From NCBI GenBank assembly GCA_036489565.1, contig DASXFN010000085.1:19876-83875 (forward strand): a stretch of DNA of 64,000 bases. Direction: 5' to 3'. The notes under the pieces were generated by a model. The model saw only the letters and a list, made by a program, of their open reading frames with translations. It ran no database searches and had not been told where the DNA came from. The translations under genes and the position numbers were made by a program. Below, in pieces: positions 29,924 to 38,505 of this stretch (position 1 is the first letter of the stretch; the number at the start of each line of letters is the position of its first letter). Source of the stretch: JAICKN01 sp036489565. GTDB lineage: Bacteria; Acidobacteriota; Terriglobia; Terriglobales; Acidobacteriaceae.

Positions 29924-31507
29924 ATGCCCGAAAAAGTAAAAGAAATTCCCTCAAAGCCAAATATTCTCGTCATTTGGGGAGACGATATCGGCATTCAAAA
30001 TCTTAGTTGTTACAGCCATGGACTGATGGGGTACCACACGCCAAACATCGACCGCCTCGCGAAAGAAGGCATGATGTTCACCGATTCTTACGGCGAGCAA
30101 AGCTGCACTGCTGGCCGGGCGGCATTTATTACCGGACAAAGCGGCTTTCGCACCGGACTTACAAAAGTTGGTACTCCCGGAGCGACGGTCGGCATTAAAG
30201 CCGAAGATGCGACTATTGCAGAATTGCTTAAGCCTCTTGGATATACCACGGGACAATTCGGCAAGAACCATCTCGGCGACCGTAATGAATATTTGCCAAC
30301 GCTTCACGGCTTTGATGAATTCTTTGGCAATCTTTATCACCTCAATGCAGAGGAAGAACCAGAGCTGCCAAATTGGCCCTCGAAAAAAGAGTTCCCTAAG
30401 TTCAACGAAAAGTTCGCTCCACGCGGAGTTCTGCACTGCTGGGCAAGCGATAAAGATGACTCAACCATGGATGAGCGTTACGGACGCGTAGGAAAACAGA
30501 AAATCGAAGACACCGGTCCGCTTACAAAGAAACGCATGGAAACCTGTGATGATGAATTTGTTGTAGCCGCGAAAGATTGGATTACACGCCAAACAGAGGC
30601 GGGTAAACCCTGGTTCTGTTGGCTCAATACGACCCATATGCACATGCGGACCCACACCAAATCGAGCAGCCTGGGGCAGGCAGGCCGCTGGCAATCGCCT
30701 TATCACGACACCATGATCGATCACGATAAAAATATCGGCGATGTGCTTGATTTGCTGGATGAACTTGAAATTGCCGACAACACATTGGTGATGTACAGCA
30801 CCGACAATGGTCCACATATGAATACATGGCCCGACGGTGGCATGACTTCCTTCCGCAGCGAAAAAGATACGAATTGGGAAGGGGCCTTCCGCGTGCCGTT
30901 GTTAGTGCGTTGGCCGGGAAAAATTGCTGCCGGTTCGGTATCTAATGAAATTGTTCAACACCATGATTGGCTACCGACTTTTCTGGCTATGGCTGGCGAG
31001 CCAGACATTATTGAAAAATGCAAAAAAGGACATAAAGCAGGCGATAAAACCTTCAAAGTACACATCGATGGTTACAACTTATTGCCGTACCTCACCGGCC
31101 AGGAGAAAAAAAGTCCACGGCAAGGATTTATTTATTTCGATGATGACGGCGATTTGGTTGCTCTGCGCTTCGATAACTGGAAAGTTGTTTTCATGGAGCA
31201 GCGCTGTCAAGGGACTTTACGACTATGGGCTGAACCGTTCACCACCTTGAGGGTGCCTAAACTTTTTAATCTGCGGACCGATCCGTTCGAACGCGCAGAC
31301 GTTACTTCAAACACCTATTACGATTGGCTGCTGAACAATGACTATATTGTCTTGGCATCGCAGGCGATCGTTGCCGATTTTTTGAAAACGTTTAAGGATT
31401 TTCCGCCACGTCAGAAATCTGCTTCATTCACTATTGATCAAGCAATGGAAAAAATGACTGCAGTTGGCACTGGCGGCGGAACAGCTGCCGGTAGCAAGGC
31501 CGCATAG
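29924..31507 (+). CDS. Cys-type sulfatase 3 (CTAGR motif)
   Basis: The third paralogue with the MPEKVKEIPSKPNIL start and no signal peptide. The activation motif is QSCTAGRAAFITGQ (Cys 61). Other core motifs are WGDDIGI, GQFGKNHLGDRNEYLPTLHGF, MHMRTHTK and YSTDNGPH, where His replaces the Glu seen in the others. It ends with a short Gly/Ala tail (GTGGGTAAGSKAA). The start ATG has GGAGAG at eight to ten bases. An insertion with WASDKDDSTMDERYGRVGKQKIED matches sulfatase 1 but not 2, so 1 and 3 are closer. Confidence 0.92.
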   Translation: MPEKVKEIPSKPNILVIWGDDIGIQNLSCYSHGLMGYHTPNIDRLAKEGMMFTDSYGEQSCTAGRAAFITGQSGFRTGLTKVGTPGATVGIKAEDATIAELLKPLGYTTGQFGKNHLGDRNEYLPTLHGFDEFFGNLYHLNAEEEPELPNWPSKKEFPKFNEKFAPRGVLHCWASDKDDSTMDERYGRVGKQKIEDTGPLTKKRMETCDDEFVVAAKDWITRQTEAGKPWFCWLNTTHMHMRTHTKSSSLGQAGRWQSPYHDTMIDHDKNIGDVLDLLDELEIADNTLVMYSTDNGPHMNTWPDGGMTSFRSEKDTNWEGAFRVPLLVRWPGKIAAGSVSNEIVQHHDWLPTFLAMAGEPDIIEKCKKGHKAGDKTFKVHIDGYNLLPYLTGQEKKSPRQGFIYFDDDGDLVALRFDNWKVVFMEQRCQGTLRLWAEPFTTLRVPKLFNLRTDPFERADVTSNTYYDWLLNNDYIVLASQAIVADFLKTFKDFPPRQKSASFTIDQAMEKMTAVGTGGGTAAGSKAA

Positions 31508-31514
31508 AAAATTT

Positions 31515-31542
31515 GTCACGCATCTTCTTCTGGGTGCGTGAC
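31515..31542 (+). other. Perfect hairpin between sulfatase 3 and the next barrel gene
   Basis: GTCACGCA (31515-31522) and TGCGTGAC (31535-31542) form an 8-bp stem with a 12-base loop. There is no T-run after it on the plus strand, so it may stabilise the upstream mRNA, weaken read-through or bind a protein rather than act as a standard terminator. Confidence 0.5.
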
Positions 31543-31583
31543 GAATTACCGGTGCGGGAACGCTGAAAGAACCGGAGGCAGTC

Positions 31584-32627
31584 GTGCACTTGCAGGCCGT
31601 TATCCCCATTGCTGTGAGCATTCTTATGCTGCTTGCGGTGGGGCGTGCAGGTTGGATGAGGCGCACGTGGGGCAGCAAATTATCGCTGCATGGAAGCCCA
31701 TGGTACTGCCTAGCCGCCTTTCTGGCAGTTGCGATTACCGCACAAGCGCAATACAAGGGGGATCATATCCCCGGATTCATCGGACTGCAGAGTGGATCAC
31801 AACCGCCTGCAGGTTTCTATGTTGGGAACCTGACGTATATCTACCCGACGGACACAATCAAGGACGATACCGGCCGTGATATTAATCTTCCCGGAAACCT
31901 GACCTCAACTGCCGACGCAATTCTTGTTAACGTGGTCACAAACACGAAGTTATTTGGCGGCAATTTTGGCGGGAGCATCGCCTTCCCATTTATCAAGAAC
32001 CGCATACAACTGAACTCGCTTGATGTAAACAGTGGCTTCGCTTACACCGATATGTTTGGCGGATTCACGCTCGGCTGGCATTTGAAGCGCGGCGATGTCA
32101 CTGCGGGCTATAACCTTTACATTCCAACCGGCAGGTTCTCACAAGGTGCTACTGACAATACGGGCCTGGGCATGTGGGGCAACGAAGTAACGCTTGGAAG
32201 CACTGTTTATTTTGACCAAAAGAAAAGCTGGAATGCTAGCGCGACTTTTGCCACAGAGTTTAATACTGACAAAAAAGGCACGAACATCCGCGTCGGAGAT
32301 CTGGGAACAGTTGAGGGCGGATTCGAAAAGACTTTCTATAAAAAAGTTAGCGGTCCCATCCCTATGATCACGAACATAGGCGTGACGGGCTATGCCCAAT
32401 TCAAAATAACCGGAGACTCCGGTTCGGACATCCCCGTGTTTCTACAAGGACTGAAGGACCGCGCATTCTCTCTTGGTCCGGAGTTCAACATATTCTTTCC
32501 GGGGCCGAAATTAACTTTGCTGGCGCGCTACGAACCGGAATTCGGAGTGCGAGACAGAACGCAGGGACAGACAATTGTATTCAGTGTCGTATGGGTTGCC
32601 AGGTCGTTAATCAAAGCACACCCATGA
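31584..32627 (+). CDS. SphA / phenol-degradation (MetA-pathway) type outer-membrane channel
   Basis: A barrel of the 'phenol MetA deg' superfamily. It begins the mature part with QYKGDHIPGFIGLQSGSQPPAGFYVGNLTYIYPTD and has a long GFTLGWHLKRGDVTAGYNLYIPTG stretch with GLGMWGNEVTLGST, typical of these channels. Members lie in the outer membrane, often beside pathways for hydrophobic or aromatic compounds. GTG 31584 has GGAGG five bases upstream, giving a long 55-residue leader with two hydrophobic parts. ATG 31656 would give a plain signal peptide (WYCLAAFLAVAITAQAQ). It could import sulfated substrates for the nearby sulfatases, an inference from position. Confidence 0.8.
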   Translation: MHLQAVIPIAVSILMLLAVGRAGWMRRTWGSKLSLHGSPWYCLAAFLAVAITAQAQYKGDHIPGFIGLQSGSQPPAGFYVGNLTYIYPTDTIKDDTGRDINLPGNLTSTADAILVNVVTNTKLFGGNFGGSIAFPFIKNRIQLNSLDVNSGFAYTDMFGGFTLGWHLKRGDVTAGYNLYIPTGRFSQGATDNTGLGMWGNEVTLGSTVYFDQKKSWNASATFATEFNTDKKGTNIRVGDLGTVEGGFEKTFYKKVSGPIPMITNIGVTGYAQFKITGDSGSDIPVFLQGLKDRAFSLGPEFNIFFPGPKLTLLARYEPEFGVRDRTQGQTIVFSVVWVARSLIKAHP

Positions 32628-32658
32628 GCGCGAAGCTTATCGGCACAAGAAATGCTGA

Positions 32659-32856
32659 GAGGATGGGCGAACAATTATTCCAGTTTTGTCGGGACAATTA
32701 TTGTTATGCACAACATCTGTCGTCAAAGAAACTCACTGGATCAAAACTATTCCTGACAAAGGTTGGTTCGTTTACATGCGCATCGATGGCCGGAGCAAGC
32801 TGCATTTGATGGAAGCTGAAACCCGGGAGATTTCGAAGAGATTCATTAAAAATTGA
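32659..32856 (+). pseudogene. C-terminal remnant of a DUF1254/DUF1214 protein
   Basis: The frame opens only after a stop at 32656 and has no proper start. From about 32725 it reads VKETHWIKTIPDKGWFVYMR, then DGRSKLHLMEAETREISKRF. This matches the end of DUF1214, where Trp-Ile-x-Thr-x-Pro-x-Lys-Gly-Trp-Phe precedes the last strands. The rest of the gene, normally some 300-450 residues, is missing. Its TGA overlaps the ribosome site of sulfatase 4. Confidence 0.6.
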
Positions 32857-32867
32857 GGTGATTACCA

Positions 32868-35234
32868 GTGACCAAAACGAAAGCATTGCATATTGCAGAG
32901 GAACAGAATAACGGAAGCACGCCGAGTATATTGCCGCGACCAGACTTCCACTTTCCTGGTGAAGTAGGCCGTACTTATCTTGACTCAGATCCGGCGCAGT
33001 TTCCTAAGCCGGTTAAAGCGCCAGAAGGTGCTCCGAATATCTTGCTGATCCTGATTGACGATTGTGGGTTCGGCCAATACAGCACATTCGGTGGAGGCAT
33101 TCCGTCTCTAACCATGGACCAACTCGCAGCTGAAGGACTTCGGTACAACTGTTTTCATACGACAGCCCTTTGCAGCCCTACCCGCGCAGCGCTGATCACG
33201 GGACGGAACCATCATTCGGCGTCGTTCGCCGGCATCACCGAGATGGCTACCGGGTATGACGGTTATTGCTGCATCCTGCCAAAGAGTTGCGGCACCATCG
33301 GCGAAGTGCTGCGGCAAAACGGTTATATGACCGCGTGGATCGGAAAGAATCACAATACCCCTCCCTGGGAGGCAAGCGCTGCTGGGCCATTTGATCGTTG
33401 GGCAAATGGGATGGGCTTCGATTATTTTTACGGCTTCAATGCGGGTGATATGAATCATTGGAACCCTGTCCTCTACCAAAATCGTGATCTCGTTCCCAGA
33501 TCCTCCAATCCTCAATATCATCTGACCACGGATCTCGCCGACAAAGCTATCGCCTGGGTACGCCAGGTAAAAAGCATCTCTGCTGACAAGCCCTATTTTC
33601 TTTACGTAGCCCCGGGGGCTACACACGCTCCACATCACACACCAAAAGAATGGATCGAAAAATTTAAAGGAAAGTTCGACGAGGGCTGGGACGTATATCG
33701 CAACCAAACATTGGAACGGCAGAAAAAACTCGGTGTTGTTCCCAAAGACACGCAACTGACTGTTCGCTCTAAAGGCTTGCCTGCCTGGGATTCATTGAAT
33801 GGGGACCAAAAACGTCTCTATGCGCGAATGATGGAAGTTTTTGCCGGCTACGCTGCGCATTGCGACCATGAATTAGGCCGCGTGGTGGAAGCCGCAAAAC
33901 AACTTCCCGGCTCCGATAACACCATCATCATTTATATAGCGGGCGATAATGGCGCCAGCGCGGAAGGCGGCATTGAAGGATCGTTATGCGAAAACCTGTT
34001 CTTCAATGGCTTTTCGGAAAAATGGCAGGACAACATCAAAGCTATCGACGAACTCGGTGGCCCCAAGCACTTCAATCATTTTCCTTCCGCATGGGCGCAT
34101 GCCATGAACACGCCCTTCCAATGGACTAAGCAAGTTGCCAGCCACTTTGGGGGGACTCGCAATCCCATGATCATCTCCTGGCCTCAACGGATTCAAAACA
34201 ATGGTGGATTGAGAACTCAGTTCCTGCACACCATTGATCTTGTACCGACCCTGTATGAAGTTTGTGGAATCAATCCGCCTACCGATTTAAACGGGGTCAA
34301 ACAAAAATCGATTGAAGGCAAGAGTTTCGCTACAACATTTGAGGACGCAAAGACCGAAGGTCCGCGCAAAACACAATATTTTGAATTAGGTTGCAATCGT
34401 GGCCTTTATCACGACGGGTGGATGGCCTCCTGTCCAGCATTTGTGCCCTGGGACCCAAATCGCGGTGACTGGGACCCTGACAAGGAGCCGTGGGAGCTTT
34501 ACAAAGTAAGCGATGATTTCTCACAGGCCAACGATCTCGCCCAACAATATCCGGAGAAGTTGAGAGAACTTCAAGACATGTGGTGGATAGAAGCGGCAAA
34601 GTATAACGTGTTGCCGCTCGATTGGCGCGGAAGTATCCGTTTCAATTCCGAGGCAATGGGAAGACCCAGTTTGATTGCGGGACGAACGAAGATGACCTAT
34701 TATCCCGGCACCATCGGCCTGCCTGACGCCGCGTCTCCTCCGATGTGCAACAAATCCTGGACGATCACCGCGGAAATCGAACTTGTCAAAGGAAATGAGA
34801 GCGGCATGATCGTCACTCATGGGGGTTTGGAAGGGGGATATGGCCTCTATTTGCGGGATGGCAAGCCGACATTTGTTTATAACTATCTTTCCATTGAACG
34901 CCCAACCTTAACGGCAAAAGACCCATTGTCCATAGGAAAGATAACTCTTGCCGTTGATTTTGTTTACGACGGCGGCGGAGTGGGTAAGGGTGGCAGGATT
35001 ACGATGACCGCCAATGGAAAGAAAATTGCCGGTGGAAGGTTGGAGCGGACGATTCCTGTTCAATTTTCCCTTGGCGAAGGCGTGGATATTGGACAGGATA
35101 TCGGATCGCCCATCGACTTTACTTATCAATTGCCATTTGAATTCACGGGAAAAATCGGGCAAGTCACGATCGAACTTAAGTCGGAAGCCGATGTAATCAG
35201 CAGCCCGAACGAGCAAAACAAAAAAGCCGCATAG
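32868..35234 (+). CDS. Cys-type sulfatase 4, long AtsA-like form (CSPTR motif)
   Basis: A 788-residue sulfatase of a different subfamily from the three upstream. Cys 102 lies in TALCSPTRAALITGRNHHS, the classic C-x-P-x-R motif. Metal residues are in LILIDDCGFG and AGDNGAS; the catalytic Lys/His are in AWIGKNHNTP and APGATHAPHHTP. After the core come AELGCNRGL-like and WELYKVSDDFSQANDLA segments, and a C-terminal beta-sandwich (about 630-775: SWTITAEIELVKGNESGMIVTHG onward) as in long AtsA/AslA forms. There is no signal peptide. GTG 32868 follows GAGGTG seven bases away. Confidence 0.93.
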   Translation: MTKTKALHIAEEQNNGSTPSILPRPDFHFPGEVGRTYLDSDPAQFPKPVKAPEGAPNILLILIDDCGFGQYSTFGGGIPSLTMDQLAAEGLRYNCFHTTALCSPTRAALITGRNHHSASFAGITEMATGYDGYCCILPKSCGTIGEVLRQNGYMTAWIGKNHNTPPWEASAAGPFDRWANGMGFDYFYGFNAGDMNHWNPVLYQNRDLVPRSSNPQYHLTTDLADKAIAWVRQVKSISADKPYFLYVAPGATHAPHHTPKEWIEKFKGKFDEGWDVYRNQTLERQKKLGVVPKDTQLTVRSKGLPAWDSLNGDQKRLYARMMEVFAGYAAHCDHELGRVVEAAKQLPGSDNTIIIYIAGDNGASAEGGIEGSLCENLFFNGFSEKWQDNIKAIDELGGPKHFNHFPSAWAHAMNTPFQWTKQVASHFGGTRNPMIISWPQRIQNNGGLRTQFLHTIDLVPTLYEVCGINPPTDLNGVKQKSIEGKSFATTFEDAKTEGPRKTQYFELGCNRGLYHDGWMASCPAFVPWDPNRGDWDPDKEPWELYKVSDDFSQANDLAQQYPEKLRELQDMWWIEAAKYNVLPLDWRGSIRFNSEAMGRPSLIAGRTKMTYYPGTIGLPDAASPPMCNKSWTITAEIELVKGNESGMIVTHGGLEGGYGLYLRDGKPTFVYNYLSIERPTLTAKDPLSIGKITLAVDFVYDGGGVGKGGRITMTANGKKIAGGRLERTIPVQFSLGEGVDIGQDIGSPIDFTYQLPFEFTGKIGQVTIELKSEADVISSPNEQNKKAA

Positions 35235-35253
35235 CAGAAAGCATTACAGCGAA

Positions 35254-36114
35254 ATGTTGCTCACACCATTCCGATCGCGTCGTTGCGTAGCCAAGTGGAT
35301 TGTGATTATCTTTCTTGCAACCTCGATCACAGCGTTTGCACAAACTCCGCCGCAACCGGCGGGACCCGATCAACATGAGGCGAACGCTCTTGCCAAAGAA
35401 ACACAAAACCCGGTAGGAGACATTGTCTCTGTGCCTTTTCAATTTAATTTCAACAGTGGTGGAGGGCTGGTAGACGAGACTGCGTTCAATTTAAATTTCC
35501 AGCCTGTGATTCCAATTCACTTATCGCCTGCATTAAATATGATTGCGCGAACGATTGTTCCCATTGACAGTTTTCCGGCCTCTCCAGGAATCCGATTCAG
35601 TGGTGTAGGAGATATTCAGGAGCAGCTCTTCTTCTCTCCTGCCAAGCCAGGAAAGGTGATCGTTGGAGTAGGGCCTGTATTTTCTTTCCCAACTGCCACC
35701 GCGGAACCAGCCAAAACTGGAACATGGGCTGCCGGTGGAAGTGTTTTACTCGTTGTCACACCCGGTCCGTGGGTTGTAGGCGTGCTTGCGACGCAGCTGT
35801 CCCCGCTTATAGATCGGGGAGGGTCGCCACGGACCAATCTTTTTTCACTTCAATATTTTGCTAACTACAACTTCGGGAAGGGATGGGCGGTTGGAACATC
35901 CCCAACGATTTCAGCAAATTGGGATGCAACCAGCAATGATCGTTGGACTGTGCCTTTAGGTGCATCCTTCAGTCGAACTGTAGTTTTCAATCGTCAGCCC
36001 ATGACACTAGGAATTCAGTATTACCACAATCTCAAAGGGCCGAATGCTGCTCCATCAACTACGTTGCGCTTTACCGTGACCCTGATCTTCCCGACAAAAC
36101 GACCTGGCAGTTAG
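35254..36114 (+). CDS. Outer-membrane transporter-like barrel after sulfatase 4
   Basis: A signal peptide (WIVIIFLATSITAFAQ) and a barrel with repeated amphipathic strands (VSVPFQFNFNSGGGL, FNLNFQPVIPIHLSPALNMIARTIVPI, GDIQEQLFFSPAKPGKVIVGVGPVFSFPTAT). It ends TTLRFTVTLIFPTKRPGS. Proteins of this look are often labelled 'transporter' or, misleadingly, 'neuromedin U'. It starts 19 bases after sulfatase 4, so the two are probably co-transcribed. No ligand can be named. Confidence 0.75.
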   Translation: MLLTPFRSRRCVAKWIVIIFLATSITAFAQTPPQPAGPDQHEANALAKETQNPVGDIVSVPFQFNFNSGGGLVDETAFNLNFQPVIPIHLSPALNMIARTIVPIDSFPASPGIRFSGVGDIQEQLFFSPAKPGKVIVGVGPVFSFPTATAEPAKTGTWAAGGSVLLVVTPGPWVVGVLATQLSPLIDRGGSPRTNLFSLQYFANYNFGKGWAVGTSPTISANWDATSNDRWTVPLGASFSRTVVFNRQPMTLGIQYYHNLKGPNAAPSTTLRFTVTLIFPTKRPGS

Positions 36115-36134
36115 GGTGCAGGAGACGAAATGAT

Positions 36135-36539
36135 ATGAAGGCCACCCGGACAAATCCGAATTATTCGCTGAACAAGAATTGGTTACAAAAACAGTCAGAA
36201 AAATGGAGACATGACGTAAAGTTGGTCGTCCGTCAAACTCGCGTGCTGATGTTCGCGCTAAAACACCCGAAAGTTCCATGGTATGCAAAGCTGGTGGCTG
36301 GCAGTTCCATAGCTTACATCTTCAGCCCCATTCAACTGATACCGACGTTTATCCCTATTATTGGGCAAATGGACGATTTGCTGGTTCTGTTTATTGGAAC
36401 GAAGTTGTTGCGTAAGCTCACTCCTGCAACAATTCTCGACGAATGTATAACCCGCGCGGAACGTGCACCGCTTTTCCAACTCAAGAAGCCTCGTCAAGTA
36501 TTTCGTGATGAACACAAACAAGAAAGTTCAGCGGCATGA
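36135..36539 (+). CDS. YkvA-like DUF1232 membrane protein
   Basis: A 134-residue protein with the DUF1232 motif PWYAKLVAGSSIAYIFSPIQLIPTFIPIIGQMDDLLVLFIGTKLL, where the D-hydrophobic-x-P pattern is replaced by IQLIPTFIP. An N-terminal amphipathic region precedes it. The family is widespread and unexplained; one or two membrane-inserting helices are predicted by eye. ATG 36135 follows AGGAG at ten bases. It sits 20 bases behind the barrel gene and 17 bases before the HAD gene, so the three form a tight operon after sulfatase 4. Confidence 0.78.
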   Translation: MKATRTNPNYSLNKNWLQKQSEKWRHDVKLVVRQTRVLMFALKHPKVPWYAKLVAGSSIAYIFSPIQLIPTFIPIIGQMDDLLVLFIGTKLLRKLTPATILDECITRAERAPLFQLKKPRQVFRDEHKQESSAA

Positions 36540-36556
36540 TGTTTTAGAGGTGTCCT

Positions 36557-37573
36557 TTGAACACAGCCCTATTGCACCGCAAACTGCTTCAACTTGCATG
36601 TCTGCTTGTGCTCGCAATGTCCTGCCTGGCGCAAGAAAAAGCTGATCCGCTTCCTTCCTGGAATGATGGCGTGGCGAAGAAAACAATTATAAATTTCGTT
36701 TTACGGACCACGACCGCGGGAAGCCCTGACTATATTCCCGTCGATGATCGCATTGCGACTTTTGATAATGACGGTACATTGTGGGTAGAGCAGCCGTTTT
36801 ATGTGCAGTTTGCATTCGCGCTGGACCGGATAAAGACGCTGGCTCAGCGACATCCTGAATGGAAACATCAGCAGCCATTCCAGGCAGTGCTGGAAGGCGA
36901 TACCAAAGCGCTGCAAGCCAGCGGTGAAAAAGGCTTGGTTGAATTAATGATGACAACCCATGCGGGCATGACAACAGACGAATTCGCACAAATCGTCAAT
37001 GATTGGATGAAAACTGCAAAACATCCTCGGTTTCATCGTCTTTATACAGAATGCATTTATCAGCCGATGCTGGAGCTATTGAACTATTTGCGGGCCAATG
37101 CATTCGAGACCTACATTGTTTCTGGCGGCGGAGTTGAATTCATGCGTCCTTGGGCACAACAGGTCTACGGAATTCCGCCACAGCAAATCATTGGCAGCTC
37201 CATCAAAACAAAATTTGAAATGCGCGGCGGCCAACCTGTGCTTGTCCGTCTGCCGGAAGTAAATTTTGTGGACGATAAAACAGGAAAACCAGTCGGCATC
37301 AACGAATTTATCGGCCGCCGCCCTGTCGCCGCTTTCGGCAATTCTGATGGTGATCAACAAATGCTTGAATGGACTGCCGCAGGCAAAGGTCCAAGGTTAA
37401 TGCTACTCATTCACCACACGGACGGCGAACGTGAATATGCGTATGATCGTCAGTCGCACATCGGAACTCTCAACAAAGCGCTGGACGAAGCTATAACCCG
37501 GAAATGGATCGTTGTTGATATGAAGCGCGACTGGAAGGTCATCTTCCCCACGCCGCAAGGTCGAAGCCATTAA
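36557..37573 (+). CDS. Exported HAD-superfamily phosphatase
   Basis: Haloacid-dehalogenase fold: the nucleophile motif is ATFDNDGTLW (Asp 70 and Asp 72), motif II is TYIVSGGGVEF, a conserved Lys lies in SIKTKF, and the acidic motif IV is AAFGNSDGDQQML. It begins with a signal peptide (LLQLACLLVLAMSCLAQ), so it works in the periplasm, which is uncommon for HAD enzymes outside the acid phosphatases. The 338-residue length suits the SerB-like group with a helical cap. TTG 36557 has AGAGG six bases upstream. In this locus it might remove phosphate after desulfation, an inference. Confidence 0.82.
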   Translation: MNTALLHRKLLQLACLLVLAMSCLAQEKADPLPSWNDGVAKKTIINFVLRTTTAGSPDYIPVDDRIATFDNDGTLWVEQPFYVQFAFALDRIKTLAQRHPEWKHQQPFQAVLEGDTKALQASGEKGLVELMMTTHAGMTTDEFAQIVNDWMKTAKHPRFHRLYTECIYQPMLELLNYLRANAFETYIVSGGGVEFMRPWAQQVYGIPPQQIIGSSIKTKFEMRGGQPVLVRLPEVNFVDDKTGKPVGINEFIGRRPVAAFGNSDGDQQMLEWTAAGKGPRLMLLIHHTDGEREYAYDRQSHIGTLNKALDEAITRKWIVVDMKRDWKVIFPTPQGRSH

Positions 37574-37804
37574 ATTGTTTGATCATGGCCCGTAAGTATT
37601 CGGGGGACGAAATCGCGCATTAATTCGCATATGGTTGTAAAGTTTTCCGCGTTAACCTAGCCAAACAATTTGGTTTCCTTCGCTCACCAGGGAAAATCCA
37701 ACTTTCTGCTTGCGGGGAACTTGAAGAGCGAAATTGTCATAAGCTTTTTCTTATGATCAAAATGAGGCCGAGCATCTCTTTTTGGTAATGATTGCGTGGT
37801 CGCT

Positions 37805-38446
37805 ATGAAATGGCTGAACAATATCTGGATATTGCTGCTTGCGATCGTCATAGCTTTCAGCAGCCTCTATTTCGCGTATGCACAACAATCGAATGTTCCT
37901 CAAGCTTCCCCCAAGGCTGCCCAAGCCCAGGTTCCAGCCACCGCACCATCTCAATCTCCTACAGGACAGCAACCATCCGGGGAACCGCCTGCTGGCACTC
38001 CCGCGCCTCCGCAAACACAAAGTGATATAGCTACAAAACTCCAGGTTTTTGTCTATCCGGCAAAGGGACAACCTTCTACTCAACAGTCGCAAGATGAGCA
38101 ACAGTGCTTTGAATGGGCGCAGTCTTCCGCTGCAAATCAAGCGCCCGCCACAACGGCACAAGCCGATTCTTCCCAGCAAAAATCAGGAGCGCCAGTCGCA
38201 GGAGGCGCGGCGAAGGGAGCGGCTGCGGGAGCCGCAATTGGCGCCATTGCCGGCGATGCAGGAGAAGGGGCGGCCATTGGGGCGACGGGCGGAGCCATGG
38301 GTGGCGCGCGCAATCGGAGAAAAGCAAAGAAAGAAGCAGAAAAAGAAAAGCAGGCCCAACAAAGCGCGCAACAACAGCAAGCCACCGATTCTCTACGTCG
38401 TGCGTTCGGCGCGTGCATGGAACCGAAAGGGTATTCCGTCAAATAG
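37805..38446 (+). CDS. Secreted glycine-zipper protein
   Basis: The signal sequence (WILLLAIVIAFSSLYFAYAQQ) leads into a Pro/Gln/Ala-rich linker (about 25-95). Then come one conserved segment (DEQQCFEWAQ) and a glycine zipper (GGAAKGAAAGAAIGAIAGDAGEGAAIGATGGAMGG) of the kind that inserts in membranes. A Lys/Glu/Gln-rich helix and a C-terminal FGACMEPKGYSVK follow. Cys in the last part and in QQCFEW may pair. Related proteins are common in proteobacteria and acidobacteria without known function. ATG 37805 is preferred; GTG nine bases earlier is possible. The gap before it contains a small hairpin (TCATAAG/CTTATGA, 37737-37756). Confidence 0.65.
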   Translation: MKWLNNIWILLLAIVIAFSSLYFAYAQQSNVPQASPKAAQAQVPATAPSQSPTGQQPSGEPPAGTPAPPQTQSDIATKLQVFVYPAKGQPSTQQSQDEQQCFEWAQSSAANQAPATTAQADSSQQKSGAPVAGGAAKGAAAGAAIGAIAGDAGEGAAIGATGGAMGGARNRRKAKKEAEKEKQAQQSAQQQQATDSLRRAFGACMEPKGYSVK

Positions 38447-38505
38447 TTTCATTTGGTTAAAGACAAGGACCTGCCGATTTAGATTCGATTTACCTGCCAG
38501 CGATA

